64,000 bases of DNA, from contig NZ_JAVIZM010000001.1 of NCBI RefSeq assembly GCF_031453555.1, forward strand, positions 3,045,001 through 3,109,000, read 5' to 3'. Below are positions 8,660 through 17,717 of the stretch, in pieces. A program made the position numbers and the translations under genes. The notes below the pieces were generated by a model. It was not told where the DNA came from and did no database searches. It saw only the letters and a list, made by a program, of their open reading frames with translations. How positions within the stretch are numbered: position 1 is the first letter of the stretch; every line of letters starts with the position of its first letter. This DNA is from Bacillus sp. SLBN-46. Its GTDB lineage: Bacteria > Bacillota > Bacilli > Bacillales > Cytobacillaceae.

Positions 8660-9655
8660 ATGAGGATAAAAAATGGAGTATCAATGATTGATTTGTGGCT
8701 TAAGAAGATAAAGAAATGCCAACTCATACAAAAAAATTGGAATGTATCATCCCATTTATTGGATTTACATAATGAAGATACGATAAAAGAAGTCATTGAT
8801 TCAACCAAAGACTTTTTTTATGACAGATATAAGTTAAATATTTTTAGAGATACTGTTAGCCCTTATCAGTTTTTGAATCATGGGGAAATTGACGTACTGG
8901 GGCTTGAAATCAAATCTGGAACCATTGCCAACATTTATGGAATCAACACTACATTCCATGATATGGGTTTTATCTACTTAAAAGATAATACTAAAATGGA
9001 AAAAATAATAAAAAATATGATTAGAACTGCTATGCTAATCCACGGTTATTACGATATATCAAAAGGAACAATTATTTTTGCAGCACCAGACCTAAATCCA
9101 TCTTTACAAGAACAACTCACAAATGCTGTAAAGTTATTAAATGAACTTTTCAAAGTTTATGGCTTTCAATTTACGTTCATTCATTACGTAAATGAAGAAT
9201 ATCAGATCCAAATACATAATCCTCTAAAAGACACACAATCATCAGTTAAAACTTCACCTCAAGTAAAAGGCATTGTAACCTCTAGTAGGAACACTATGGT
9301 TTCAAAAATGACTCAGCAATACATAAACAAAATTGCTGTCAGTAGTGATGATAATGAGAAAATTGGCCAACTAGTTCGCAAAGAAGTCGGAAAGTTGGCC
9401 AGAAATGGTCAACTTTCCGAGGAAATGGTTCAAAATTTATTAGATGAAAGATACTCAAAAGAAACATTCAATCTCAACTTTCCATTCCTTAGAAAAATTG
9501 AGAAGGGACAATATATATCGAAACAAAAATTTATCAATGGTTATGTGAGATATTGGAGTGAAGCATTTGTTATTAACGGGGGAACATATATTATTTGCAA
9601 TAACTGGCATGAACGGCATAGGACGGAGTTTTTAAATTGGCTTGAATTAAGGTAA
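8660..9655 (+). CDS. Unknown protein, copy A of a three-member local family
   Basis: 331 residues, clearly homologous along its length to the products at 12490 and 13508. Shared blocks are an N-terminal K-K-C-Q...NW-x-V-S...LHNED-x-I-x-E-V-I, a strand-like LGLEIKSG at 80-87, I-R-T-A-M-L-I-H-G-Y-Y then GTIIFAAP, and L-N-E-L-F-K-V-Y-G-F-Q-F-T-F. The C-terminus has LLDERYSKETF, then R-Y-W...I-N-G...I-C-N-N-W-H-E-R-H-R...F-L-N-W-L-E, a tail seen on various uncharacterised bacterial proteins. E83-x-K85 recalls a PD-(D/E)xK nuclease but the preceding Asp is not conserved in copy B, so this is only a suggestion. A terminator follows at 9714. Confidence 0.75.
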   Translation: MRIKNGVSMIDLWLKKIKKCQLIQKNWNVSSHLLDLHNEDTIKEVIDSTKDFFYDRYKLNIFRDTVSPYQFLNHGEIDVLGLEIKSGTIANIYGINTTFHDMGFIYLKDNTKMEKIIKNMIRTAMLIHGYYDISKGTIIFAAPDLNPSLQEQLTNAVKLLNELFKVYGFQFTFIHYVNEEYQIQIHNPLKDTQSSVKTSPQVKGIVTSSRNTMVSKMTQQYINKIAVSSDDNEKIGQLVRKEVGKLARNGQLSEEMVQNLLDERYSKETFNLNFPFLRKIEKGQYISKQKFINGYVRYWSEAFVINGGTYIICNNWHERHRTEFLNWLELR

Positions 9656-9713
9656 TGCTAGGATAACGGTACTGAAATATAGTACAATTAAACACAAGTT
9701 CATGGTCACATTA

Positions 9714-9740
9714 AAAACTCCCTTTTATTAAGGGAGTTTT
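9714..9740. terminator. Bidirectional terminator between convergent genes
   Basis: Stem AAACTCCCTT (9715-9724) and AAGGGAGTTT (9730-9739), with T-runs on both strands. It serves copy A (plus) and the ATPase gene (minus). Confidence 0.8.
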
Positions 9741-9745
9741 CTTTG

Positions 9746-11020
9746 TTAAGTCTCTATGGCTTTATGAGTTTCACCAAAAATTGCCGAACGATCATAGTTT
9801 GGATTCTGATGTAGAATATTTAATGCACCTAAAAATCCTCTTACCACATCTCCTACAGTCAAGTTTTCTAATGTCCCAACTCTTGCATATTCCTGTTGGA
9901 TAAATTTTTTCATTTCCTCATTTGTCACAGTGCTTTGGTATCCATAATGGAATGCATGAATGTTTCTCAATTTTTGTAGTAGGACATATGTTTCTTCTTG
10001 TTTTAAGGGTTTTAGTTTAATAACAGGCTGAGAAAGGTCTCTAAATTCATTGGTTTCAAACCGATTGGTTTCTAATCTTCGTTTTAATGCGCCATAACTA
10101 AAAAGTCCCCTGCTTTCATCTTCTAAAAATTCTAAAGTTCCACTAAAATTGATGTAAAGACCTTCCATATTCCCTTGAACCGTATCATTATATATTTTTA
10201 ATATTGTCTCATAATTCTTATCTCTAGTATGCGGGTGAGTAATTTTGTAAAGGTTAATGGCCTCATCAAAATTGATGACGAAACCAGAATATCCGATTTG
10301 TCGGACAAATTGGGAAAGAATCTTAATATAGTTATAATAATTATCATCATTGATGATATCCCGAACACCCAAGTCAGATCTAGCTTCTGTTTTAGTACGA
10401 TATTCACCACGAATCCATCTTAGCGCTTTTCGCTGTAACTCTGTGTCATCTTGAATGAATCCTTGATAATAGCTCGTTATTATGCGAGCAAAATCATATC
10501 CACCCGTATATACATCCATTTGAGAGATGATACGGGAAATTTCAAGTTCTACATCCTCAACAAAAGTTGGGTTATCCAATTCAATCGAATGATATCCAAC
10601 CATTTGGACGACTTGCTCTTGAACGTCGTTAATCCATTTATCAATAATTGTGCTCAAGGCTCCGCCTTCTGGGACAGTGAAAATAGATATATTCTTCATT
10701 AATTCTGTATAAAGGGCAACTCCCTTTTGTTCATTGCCATAAAGTCTTCTTTCTGGGGTGAAATCTGCTTTGGTTACCACAAAGTTCTCTTTTAAGGCAA
10801 TTTGCTGGATTAATGCCTGAATAAAACTTTTACCACTCCCGAAAGAACCAATAAAGAACTTAACGACGGAAGATCCTTTTTTTACCTCATTAAGTTCCTT
10901 AAGGATCTGAGCTGCTTCCTGAGTTCTTCCCACTAATATGTACTGTAACCCCCTGCTTGGAACTACTCCTCCTGAAAGAGAATTCAGGATGGCGGTTGAA
11001 TCACGTTTCTTAATGTTCAT
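9746..11020 (-). CDS. P-loop ATPase, DUF2791 / BREX-ATP-binding type
   Basis: 424 residues. Walker A GSFGSGKS at 58-65. A likely Walker B-type strand with acidic end occurs in GFVINFDEAINL (about 257-268). The layout and the SRGLQYILVGRTQE opening fit the DUF2791 ATP-binding family, known from BREX-like and Ter-linked DNA-processing loci. Its start overlaps the end of the TerD gene by 11 bases, so the proteins are translationally coupled and probably form a complex. No BREX methylase, PglZ or Lon gene is present here, so this is not a BREX locus. It probably loads or moves on DNA in an ATP-dependent way, but the substrate is unknown. Confidence 0.75.
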   Translation of the reverse strand: MNIKKRDSTAILNSLSGGVVPSRGLQYILVGRTQEAAQILKELNEVKKGSSVVKFFIGSFGSGKSFIQALIQQIALKENFVVTKADFTPERRLYGNEQKGVALYTELMKNISIFTVPEGGALSTIIDKWINDVQEQVVQMVGYHSIELDNPTFVEDVELEISRIISQMDVYTGGYDFARIITSYYQGFIQDDTELQRKALRWIRGEYRTKTEARSDLGVRDIINDDNYYNYIKILSQFVRQIGYSGFVINFDEAINLYKITHPHTRDKNYETILKIYNDTVQGNMEGLYINFSGTLEFLEDESRGLFSYGALKRRLETNRFETNEFRDLSQPVIKLKPLKQEETYVLLQKLRNIHAFHYGYQSTVTNEEMKKFIQQEYARVGTLENLTVGDVVRGFLGALNILHQNPNYDRSAIFGETHKAIET

Positions 11021-12152
11021 TTCTCACTCTCTCCTTAATCTTTTCAAATAAAGGTTCGAACTCTTCAAATACTTTGATTGATTCATTTTCGAGTTGTAAT
11101 AGATTATCATCGAGGTGTTCAATTGCTTTCTCATTAATGTTATTAACGAATAAAGCTAAAAAAAGTCCATTTTTTTTCAAATATTCCTTTGCAGACTTTA
11201 CAGCGACTTTTCCATTTTCAAACATTAATAGGAAGGTCTTATCTACTTCGGATAATGAATGAAAAAAGGAGTCTTGATCTATTTCTTCAAATTCAGTTTG
11301 AAAAAAGTGGGAATTTAGTTGGGAGTCAATTGCATTCAACTGAACGGTTTGAACTTCATCTTCTTGTGGGTCATCAAAGAGGTGAATAAGTTCCTCGCTC
11401 TGATTAGATAGAGTTTCAATTCGTCTTTCATTAAACTGAACAACAGATGAACGCTTTAACTGAACATGTTCTATTGGAGGCACTGGTACCGCTTCACCAT
11501 CTTCTGATACTTCACGTACTAGATCCGTTTGAATGAGTTGATTATAATCTGTGGGTGGTTGAATCGTAGGAACTGGATTCTGAGATTCATCAATGGATGA
11601 ATCAACCTCAATCCCATAATCAGCACATAAATCTGAAAGACCACCAAAAAAACCAGAACCAACAGCATGAAATTTCCATTCGCCTGAATATCGGTAAAGA
11701 GTGCCTAGTACCACAGCACTCTCTTTAGTGAATGTGTAATCAATAGGAAAAATAGCTAACTCCTGCTGAAGCCTAATGTTCATTATCCTTAATTTGATAT
11801 CTGTAACATCTTGAAAAGTGTAACCATTTAGTTCTGATTCATAAATAGTAAGTGTAAACGAAATCTTTTGAACTTCATCGGAAACATTGGGAAGATTTAT
11901 GATGAAGTGCTGTTTTTCGATCGTTGACAACGATTCCTCTAAGTTCACTGAACCGTTACTTGAAGTAGTCTGACCATAAAAAACAAAGTCCTCTTCACGC
12001 ACAATTTTCTCATCATTTCCAAGCAAAAAAGCAGACACATCCACATCAAATGTTTTTGGTGCTTTCCAATCTAAACCAATATGTAATAAGTTCATGTCCG
12101 GATTATTTTTTGTTAATTCTATTTTTTGACCTTTTACCAAGGATAAGACCAT
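11010..12152 (-). CDS. TerD-domain protein with long C-terminal extension
   Basis: 380 residues. Residues 1-190 are a TerD domain, recognisable from LVKGQKIELTKNNPDMNLLH, GLDWKAPKTFDVDVSAFLL, then V-F-Y-G-Q and the ending FHAVGSGFFGGLSDLC. TerD domains bind calcium; the acidic residues around D-V-D and the D-F-V-F loop are present. The remaining 190 residues are acidic and end in a predicted coiled region, not a known domain. TerD proteins act in phage and stress resistance and in Ter-linked DNA-processing complexes. AAGGAGTG before the ATG sets the start. It is the first gene of a two-gene operon with the P-loop ATPase. Confidence 0.85.
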   Translation of the reverse strand: MVLSLVKGQKIELTKNNPDMNLLHIGLDWKAPKTFDVDVSAFLLGNDEKIVREEDFVFYGQTTSSNGSVNLEESLSTIEKQHFIINLPNVSDEVQKISFTLTIYESELNGYTFQDVTDIKLRIMNIRLQQELAIFPIDYTFTKESAVVLGTLYRYSGEWKFHAVGSGFFGGLSDLCADYGIEVDSSIDESQNPVPTIQPPTDYNQLIQTDLVREVSEDGEAVPVPPIEHVQLKRSSVVQFNERRIETLSNQSEELIHLFDDPQEDEVQTVQLNAIDSQLNSHFFQTEFEEIDQDSFFHSLSEVDKTFLLMFENGKVAVKSAKEYLKKNGLFLALFVNNINEKAIEHLDDNLLQLENESIKVFEEFEPLFEKIKERVRNEH

Positions 12153-12489
12153 AGAAAATCACTCCTTCTTAGGCTGCATTATCAATTTTAGGATTAATTG
12201 TTATACTCCTAGTATTTCCCTTAGGGCAGTTAAGATTAAAATGAATAGCAACATTTACTATACGAAATTACTAGGGGATTATTAATTGCCGAATAATGTA
12301 AATACACAATACTCTTATTATGCAATAAGACTTAAATATAAGCACGACTTTTTTCCCTTATGTATATTTTTTAGATTCCATTACTTTTTTTCCTTGGTTG
12401 CCGATTGGATTGGTTAGTCAGATTGGACGATTATCCAAAGTTTGTTATACTTTTCATAGATTAATGCAGTAGCACTGGGAGATGGAAGA
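12153..12489. other. Divergent promoter region, terD versus copy B
   Basis: On the plus strand TTGGAC (12423-12428), a 17-base spacer and TATACT (12446-12451) form a good sigma-A-type promoter for the 12490 gene, with GGGAGATGGAAG as ribosome binding site. The minus-strand promoter for terD must lie in the left half but no single candidate stands out. Confidence 0.55.
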
Positions 12490-13464
12490 ATGCGTATACA
12501 AAATAAAGCATCATCGATTATTTCATGGTTGATGGAAATTAAGAAATGTCAAATGACCCAATTAAATTGGAAGGTTTCTACCCGCTCATGGGTATTACAT
12601 AATGAAGATATAATTGAAGAAGTAATCGCATCTGTAAAGGATTTTTTTAATCAAAGATTTAGCTTTAATATCTTAGAAAATGTTGGTTCCACTATTCAAT
12701 TCTTGAAACAAGGTAAGGTTAATGTAGTAGGACTTGAAATTAAATCAGGAACAGTGTCGAACATATATGGAATCAACACTACTTTCGACACAGATGTTAG
12801 TAAATTTGGATCTGTCTCTGCTAAAATCGAAAACATTCTTGATGAAATGATTCGAACTGCTCTGCTCATTCATGGATATTATGACCTCCCCTATGGGACA
12901 ATTATCTTTGCATCACCTTCACTAGATTCATCCATAAATGGAGGGCTCAATGACGCAGTAAGATCATTAAATGAAGTCTTTAAACTTTATGGCTTTCAAT
13001 TCACCTTCATGATATATACAAATGAGCAATATACAGTACATATACTTGACCCACTAACTAGTCAAATAAAAGGTAAAAAGGGACCAGACAAGAATACAAA
13101 AGAGTTAACAGAGACAATGCAAGATCAAACGAATGAAAGAAGTAACTTCCTACGAATAGGGATCCTCGTTCGAAATGAAATTGGCAAATATGCTAGCAAT
13201 AATCAACTATCACACGATATGATCCAAAATTTATTAGATGAAAGATACTGTAGAGAAACATTCGGAATTAACTTCCCTGTTCTGAAGAAAGTCGACAAAG
13301 ACCAAACCATAATTGAACAAATAAAGGTTAATGGCCTTAAACGATATTGGAATATGAGTTATATCATTAATGGCGATAAGTATTTACTATGTCACAGTTG
13401 GAGTGAAATCCATCGTCCGAAGTTTTTAAAATGGCTTGAATTGATGGATGAAATGGCAAATTAA
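12490..13464 (+). CDS. Unknown protein, copy B of the local three-member family
   Basis: 324 residues, aligning with the 8660 and 13508 products through the LHNED block, VGLEIKSG (E and K kept), I-R-T-A-L-L-I-H-G-Y-Y, GTIIFASP, and L-N-E-V-F-K-L-Y-G-F-Q-F-T-F. The C-terminal LLDERYCRETFGINFPVL and R-Y-W...C-H-S-W-S-E-I-H-R...W-L-E-L tail is also present. The residue matching Asp78 of copy A is Asn here. Copy C follows after 43 bases in the same direction, so B and C are probably one transcript. No known function; the link to the TerD/ATPase pair is by position only. Confidence 0.75.
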   Translation: MRIQNKASSIISWLMEIKKCQMTQLNWKVSTRSWVLHNEDIIEEVIASVKDFFNQRFSFNILENVGSTIQFLKQGKVNVVGLEIKSGTVSNIYGINTTFDTDVSKFGSVSAKIENILDEMIRTALLIHGYYDLPYGTIIFASPSLDSSINGGLNDAVRSLNEVFKLYGFQFTFMIYTNEQYTVHILDPLTSQIKGKKGPDKNTKELTETMQDQTNERSNFLRIGILVRNEIGKYASNNQLSHDMIQNLLDERYCRETFGINFPVLKKVDKDQTIIEQIKVNGLKRYWNMSYIINGDKYLLCHSWSEIHRPKFLKWLELMDEMAN

Positions 13465-13507
13465 TTATAAATTATAATGTATAGAACTATATGTTGGGAG
13501 AATTAAC

Positions 13508-14491
13508 ATGGAAAATAGTGAATCATTACTTGTTTCATGGCTAAAAGATAGCAAGAAATGTCAGATCACTCAAACTCACTGGAAGGTTTCCTCTAGTTCA
13601 TGGGTATTACATAACGAGGATACTATTGAGGAAGTTATAACTTCTTTACACGAGTTCTTTAGTGAAAGATTTAACTATACTATATTTAGTAATATGAAAT
13701 CCTTTTTGAAGTCTCTACAACTCAGTGTAATTGATGCATTGGGAATGGAAATACTATCTGGAATTGAATCCAATCTTTATGTAATTAACGCTGATTTTAA
13801 TCATGTAGGTCACAATGCTAAAAATATCACTCCTGTAATTGAAAGAATTTTAATAAATATGATTCGAACTGCTATGCAAATCCATGGCTTTTATAACCTC
13901 TCAAAAGGGACAATCATATTTGCAGCTCCTAAAACAAATCTGGCTATTGTAGAACCACTTACAAACGCGGTAAAAGCACTAAATGAAATTTTCAAGGTCT
14001 TTGGCTTTCAATTTTCCTTTATACTTTATCTAAATGAAGAATATCGAAACCAAATACTAAGTCCTTCTGTAAAAGTTGCTTCTCATACGAAGGTTGGGGT
14101 ATCGAATATTAAGAATACCATCGCTGCAACAAATACTGAGGAGTATTTTAGAAAAGTTCAATCCAAAAATAGGCTGATTGGGATTGGACTGCTCGTACGA
14201 TCGGTCATTCGACAACTAGTAGTAACAGGTCAACTAACAGATGAAACGATTCAACAATTGTTGGATGAGAGGTACTCGATGGAAACATTTGACCTCAATT
14301 CCCCACTCCTAAAACATATCGAAAAGGAAAAATTTTTAGAAGATCCCAAGAACATTGACTATAAAAAATATTCGGGTAGTATTTATAGCATTCATGGTCG
14401 AGATTATTTAATTTGTAAGGAGTGGGATGAAGATCAGCGTACGTTTTTTTTTGAAATGGTTAGAACAATTGATGGTAAAGTAAGACCATAA
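13508..14491 (+). CDS. Unknown protein, copy C of the local three-member family
   Basis: 327 residues, homologous to the two other copies. The block that reads LGLEIKSG in copy A and VGLEIKSG in copy B is LGMEILSG here, so the lysine of the E-x-K pair is replaced by leucine; if that pair is catalytic, this copy is inactive. LLDERYSMETF and the final W-D-E-D-Q-R-T-F-F-F-E-M are kept in weaker form. GGGAGAA precedes the ATG. It may be a regulatory or partner subunit of copies A and B, or simply drifting after duplication. Confidence 0.75.
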   Translation: MENSESLLVSWLKDSKKCQITQTHWKVSSSSWVLHNEDTIEEVITSLHEFFSERFNYTIFSNMKSFLKSLQLSVIDALGMEILSGIESNLYVINADFNHVGHNAKNITPVIERILINMIRTAMQIHGFYNLSKGTIIFAAPKTNLAIVEPLTNAVKALNEIFKVFGFQFSFILYLNEEYRNQILSPSVKVASHTKVGVSNIKNTIAATNTEEYFRKVQSKNRLIGIGLLVRSVIRQLVVTGQLTDETIQQLLDERYSMETFDLNSPLLKHIEKEKFLEDPKNIDYKKYSGSIYSIHGRDYLICKEWDEDQRTFFFEMVRTIDGKVRP

Positions 14492-14694
14492 CACAGCCTA
14501 ATGTCTGATATTACTGTTCTAGTATTAAAAGTTCAATAATCAGGAGAAAAAATTAAGTTTATAAAAATAAGTATGTATGGCATATTTAATTACATTTACT
14601 TAACAATCAGGTTTTTCCTTCAAAAAACCACTGCTTTTAAAACACTATTTTTCCATTAAACAACAATATATTTGCAAGATTGATAAAAATCATA

Positions 14695-14731
14695 TAAAAA
14701 AGCTCCAAACTCATTTTCGGATGAGTTTGGA
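14695..14731 (-). terminator. Terminator of the transporter gene
   Basis: Eleven-base perfect stem TCCAAACTCAT (14704-14714) with ATGAGTTTGGA (14721-14731). On the minus strand it is followed by GCTTTTTT. Confidence 0.9.
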
Positions 14732-14742
14732 ACTTTCCTTTC

Positions 14743-15279
14743 TTAATTAGATACTGTATTTTTTGCCATATGGTTGGTTTGGTGAATGACCAATGCTGCA
14801 ACTCCTTGGATTATTGTCTTAACAATGACTTGACCTAAAATTGCTGCTGGAACAGCTTCCCATGGAAGGAAGTTTGCCCCCAACGGGCTTAGACCAATTA
14901 CAACAAAAATCGCAGAATCTAGTAAACCACCGACGATCCCACTATATAGAACCCGTAAACTCATTGGCAGGTTTAACCTTGTATAAATCTCGGTATCTGT
15001 TGTTTCAGCAATCGCAAATGAGATTGCCGATGCCAATACAATGATTAATGTGTCTCCCAATAAAGCGGATACTATTGCCGATAATACTAGTGCAGTTCCG
15101 ATAAACATATAGGTTTTCTTTCTTCCGTATTTATTTTGAACCAAATCACGGAAGATAAAAGTTGCCCCTATTAATAATGTACCCATAGGTACAATAAAGA
15201 CTCCTAGTTGTAATGGAGCGATAGCCGCAGTTAAAACGTTGGCTGCTACTATTGAAATTAAATAAAGAAGAATTCTCAT
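14743..15279 (-). CDS. YhhQ/VUT-family queuosine precursor transporter
   Basis: 178 residues, five to six hydrophobic helices, beginning MRILLYLISIVAANVLTAAI. The F-R-D-L-V-Q-N-K-Y-G-R-K-K loop, the A-E-T-T-D-T-E-I-Y region and the L-L-D-S-A-I-F segment are typical of the YhhQ/VUT family, whose studied members import preQ0 or preQ1. In this island it would bring 7-deazaguanine precursor into the cell beside the queCDE synthesis genes. ATG 15279 is preferred over TTG 15285 because AGTAGGT is spaced 7 bases from it. It lies about 540 bases after queE and probably has its own promoter. Confidence 0.85.
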   Translation of the reverse strand: MRILLYLISIVAANVLTAAIAPLQLGVFIVPMGTLLIGATFIFRDLVQNKYGRKKTYMFIGTALVLSAIVSALLGDTLIIVLASAISFAIAETTDTEIYTRLNLPMSLRVLYSGIVGGLLDSAIFVVIGLSPLGANFLPWEAVPAAILGQVIVKTIIQGVAALVIHQTNHMAKNTVSN

Positions 15280-15628
15280 TTTCAAACCTACTTTCTAATT
15301 TTCTACTAATCACCTAAAATGTTTAAAAGAATGAAAAAATGCTAAATTTCCCAATAAAAGGATGATACACAAAGTTATGATGAAGCACCTGCTGGAATAA
15401 TTACTACGTTTGCAATTGAGAGTTAAAACAAAATAGAAAATTCCTCTTAAATGTATCACCTCATTCTTAATATAAGAACAGAAGTAATATCACCGATGAG
15501 AACATTTGTTCTTAATTTAATTTTACTTCAAAAATTTATATTTGTAAAATTTAATGAGGTGTTTCGGCTAAAAATAATTAAAATAATTTTTAACTGAGTA
15601 TTTTATTTGTAAATTAATAAAAAAGGCT
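15280..15628. other. AT-rich spacer with a LexA-like palindrome
   Basis: No gene is seen. GAACATTTGTTC at 15500-15511 is a perfect GAAC-N4-GTTC palindrome, the form of the Bacillus LexA/DinR site. It is about 220 bases upstream of the transporter start, so a direct role is uncertain. No preQ1-type aptamer was found here. Confidence 0.35.
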
Positions 15629-15775
15629 TTATTCGAGTAGTACTATCTGAATTCCCCTCAAATTGCGGTGGTAATAGTTTTTGCCCCAGGTTTCACCAAA
15701 TGCATCTAATAATAAGCGTACATCTTCCTCTATTTTTGAACGATTGGTGTATGATACTTGCTTCCTACCTTTTGT
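15629..15775 (-). pseudogene. C-terminal remnant of an unidentified gene
   Basis: An open frame of 48 codons without a usable start reads like protein (SKIEEDVRLLLDAFG, then YYHRNLRGIQIVLLE) and ends at TAA 15629-15631. A stop lies just upstream at 15776-15778. No ribosome binding site is seen. It looks like the tail of a gene whose front was deleted, between queE and the transporter gene. The family is not recognised. Confidence 0.4.
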
Positions 15776-15821
15776 TTAGTTATTTATGCTCATATGTGAA
15801 GGTAGTTGTATAATGTGACCA

Positions 15822-16550
15822 CTAAACACCACGCTTATTTCCCCAAATATAGGTGTGTAGTTGTGGGAGCACTTTCACGTTTTTTAGCTCATTATCTAAC
15901 ATCACTTTATCTATCAACCATTCATATTTGTGCAATAACTGATTTACAAGCTGTTGGTTATCACTGGATTTAATATCATCATTACCAACTTGAAGGAAAA
16001 ATGGAGTGTCGTGATATCGAAGATGAACCTTCTTTGCATAATCGTAATCCTGATCATCAAATACAACAACCTTCAAACTAACATGATTATTAGACTTTGT
16101 TATCTTTAGCTTTTGGATAATAGTGTCAAGAGTAGCAAAATCGGTATGCATTTCAGAACTTGGAGGTTTGGGCGAAATTGTTAATTCATCAATATCAAAA
16201 AACCAATCCTGCCACTTACTTCCCTGTGTTTCTAGACCAATTTTTATATTATTTTCTTTAAGTTGATTCACTAAATAACTGAGATTCTTTAATAATGCTG
16301 GATTTCCACCCGATATAGTAACAAAAGAAAAACCATCTCCACCAAGAGAAATAAGTTCTTTCCATATTTCATCTGCGTCCATTTGCTTAATTAGATCTTT
16401 TCCAGACCCGTCCCATGTGAAAGCAGAATCACACCATGAACAAGAATAATCACAGCCGGCTGTCCTAACAAACATCGTTTTTTGCCCGATGACCATTCCT
16501 TCACCTTGAATGGTGGGTCCAAAAATCTCCATTACAGGTATTTTAGTCAA
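15822..16550 (-). CDS. queE: 7-carboxy-7-deazaguanine synthase (radical SAM)
   Basis: 242 residues. The radical-SAM iron-sulfur motif is C33-D-Y-S-C37-S-W-C40, preceded by G-P-T-I-Q-G-E-G typical of QueE, and followed by the SGGNPAL glycine-rich SAM contact. It converts 6-carboxy-tetrahydropterin to 7-carboxy-7-deazaguanine, the step after QueD. The gene overlaps queD by 8 bases, third in the queC-queD-queE operon. In this locus the product feeds DNA modification, since no QueF is present to take preQ0 to preQ1. Confidence 0.95.
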   Translation of the reverse strand: MTKIPVMEIFGPTIQGEGMVIGQKTMFVRTAGCDYSCSWCDSAFTWDGSGKDLIKQMDADEIWKELISLGGDGFSFVTISGGNPALLKNLSYLVNQLKENNIKIGLETQGSKWQDWFFDIDELTISPKPPSSEMHTDFATLDTIIQKLKITKSNNHVSLKVVVFDDQDYDYAKKVHLRYHDTPFFLQVGNDDIKSSDNQQLVNQLLHKYEWLIDKVMLDNELKNVKVLPQLHTYIWGNKRGV

Positions 16551-17025
16551 TTTCCATCCACTCCCTTCTTACTTCTGCATAACTTGTAGGAGTTTCATAG
16601 AGGCGGACAAATTCAACTCTTGCCCCTATATATTGTTTCTGTCGGTCTTCGTTATTTAGTGATTCCTTCATTTTTTCATATACCCAGACCACCATGTTTT
16701 CTGCTGTTGTATTCATTGGTGGAAGTGTCTCATTCAAATATCTATGATCAAGATAAATTTCAATTTCATTTTTCCAAATATCTTTTATATCACCAAAATC
16801 AATCATTAAACCACGGTCATCCAAAAATCCACTTATACCAAAAATTACTTTATAAGTATGACCATGTAAATTCATACATTTCCCATCATAAGCGTGTAAA
16901 TGATGGGCAGCATCAAAAGTAAATTCCTTACTTACTAATACTCTCTTGTTGTGATATTTTAATTGATCTCGATAAATATCTTTGTCAATTTTTTGCAGTT
17001 CATCGACAATTCGAAACCCGAACAT
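16543..17025 (-). CDS. queD: 6-carboxy-5,6,7,8-tetrahydropterin synthase
   Basis: 160 residues. The zinc histidines are H41, H54 and H56 in AAHHLHAYDGKCMNLHGHTY, with the catalytic Cys50. The DHRYLNE segment and the late V-R-L-Y-E-T-P-T strand complete the tunnelling-fold pattern. It converts dihydroneopterin triphosphate to 6-carboxytetrahydropterin. The N-terminal 28 residues are slightly longer than in short homologues. It starts 3 bases after queC stops and overlaps queE. FolE, which supplies the substrate, is not in the window and is assumed to be elsewhere. Confidence 0.95.
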   Translation of the reverse strand: MFGFRIVDELQKIDKDIYRDQLKYHNKRVLVSKEFTFDAAHHLHAYDGKCMNLHGHTYKVIFGISGFLDDRGLMIDFGDIKDIWKNEIEIYLDHRYLNETLPPMNTTAENMVVWVYEKMKESLNNEDRQKQYIGARVEFVRLYETPTSYAEVRREWMEID

Positions 17026-17028
17026 ATA

Positions 17029-17691
17029 TTATCGCTCCTTTCGAACTTTTAAATATTCCTCAAGACCATTTTGACGCAATTTGCAAGCAGGACACTCTCC
17101 ACATCCATCTGCTATGATTCCGTTGTAACATGTTAATGTTTTTTCACGGACATATTCAAAAGCCTCTAATTCATCTGCTAATGCCCATGTTTCTGCTTTA
17201 TTTAACCACATCAACGGGGTATGAATGACAAATTGGTCATCCATAGACAGATTTAGCGTTACATTCAATGATTTAATAAAGACATCCCTACAATCTGGGT
17301 AGCCGCTAAAATCCGTTTCACAAACTCCGGTAATTAGATGCTTGGCACCAATCTGTCTTGCTAACACACCAGCAAAAGTTAAAAATAATAAGTTTCTACC
17401 TGGAACGAAAGTGGATGGAAGTTCCCCTTCCCCGCCATCGGTAACTTCGATATTTGAACGAGTTAATGCATTCGGAGCCAGTTGATTTAACAACGACATG
17501 TCTAAGATATGGTGCCTGACACCAAGTTCATTCGCAATATTCTTTGCACATTCGATTTCAAGACTGTGCCTTTGATTGTAGTCGAATGTAACCACTTCTA
17601 CTTCTTTAAAGTTTTTTAGAGCCCAAAATAAACAAGTGGTGCTATCCTGTCCACCACTAAACACAACAATTGCTTTTTCATCTTTTAGCAT
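17029..17691 (-). CDS. queC: 7-cyano-7-deazaguanine (preQ0) synthase
   Basis: 220 residues from ATG 17691. The PP-loop [10 protein letters not shown] lies at the N-terminus, and four zinc cysteines near the C-terminus occur as C-Y-N...C-G-E-C-P-A-C. It uses ATP and ammonia to turn 7-carboxy-7-deazaguanine into preQ0, the base handled by DpdA-type transglycosylases. The frame opens earlier at TTG 17712, but that overlaps GAAGGGGG, which is the ribosome binding site of ATG 17691. It is the first gene of the operon and lies directly behind a preQ1-I riboswitch with a terminator. Confidence 0.95.
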   Translation of the reverse strand: MLKDEKAIVVFSGGQDSTTCLFWALKNFKEVEVVTFDYNQRHSLEIECAKNIANELGVRHHILDMSLLNQLAPNALTRSNIEVTDGGEGELPSTFVPGRNLLFLTFAGVLARQIGAKHLITGVCETDFSGYPDCRDVFIKSLNVTLNLSMDDQFVIHTPLMWLNKAETWALADELEAFEYVREKTLTCYNGIIADGCGECPACKLRQNGLEEYLKVRKER

Positions 17692-17717
17692 ATTAAGGAA
17701 AACCCCCTTCAAAATAG

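Noticed and set aside
9746..11020. BREX system
   Set aside because: Only the ATP-binding family matches. No pglX, pglZ, brxL or brxC-like gene is nearby.
15280..15628. A third preQ1 riboswitch before the transporter gene
   Set aside because: The CTAGC...ACCCTC and A-rich CTAA core is not present on either strand.
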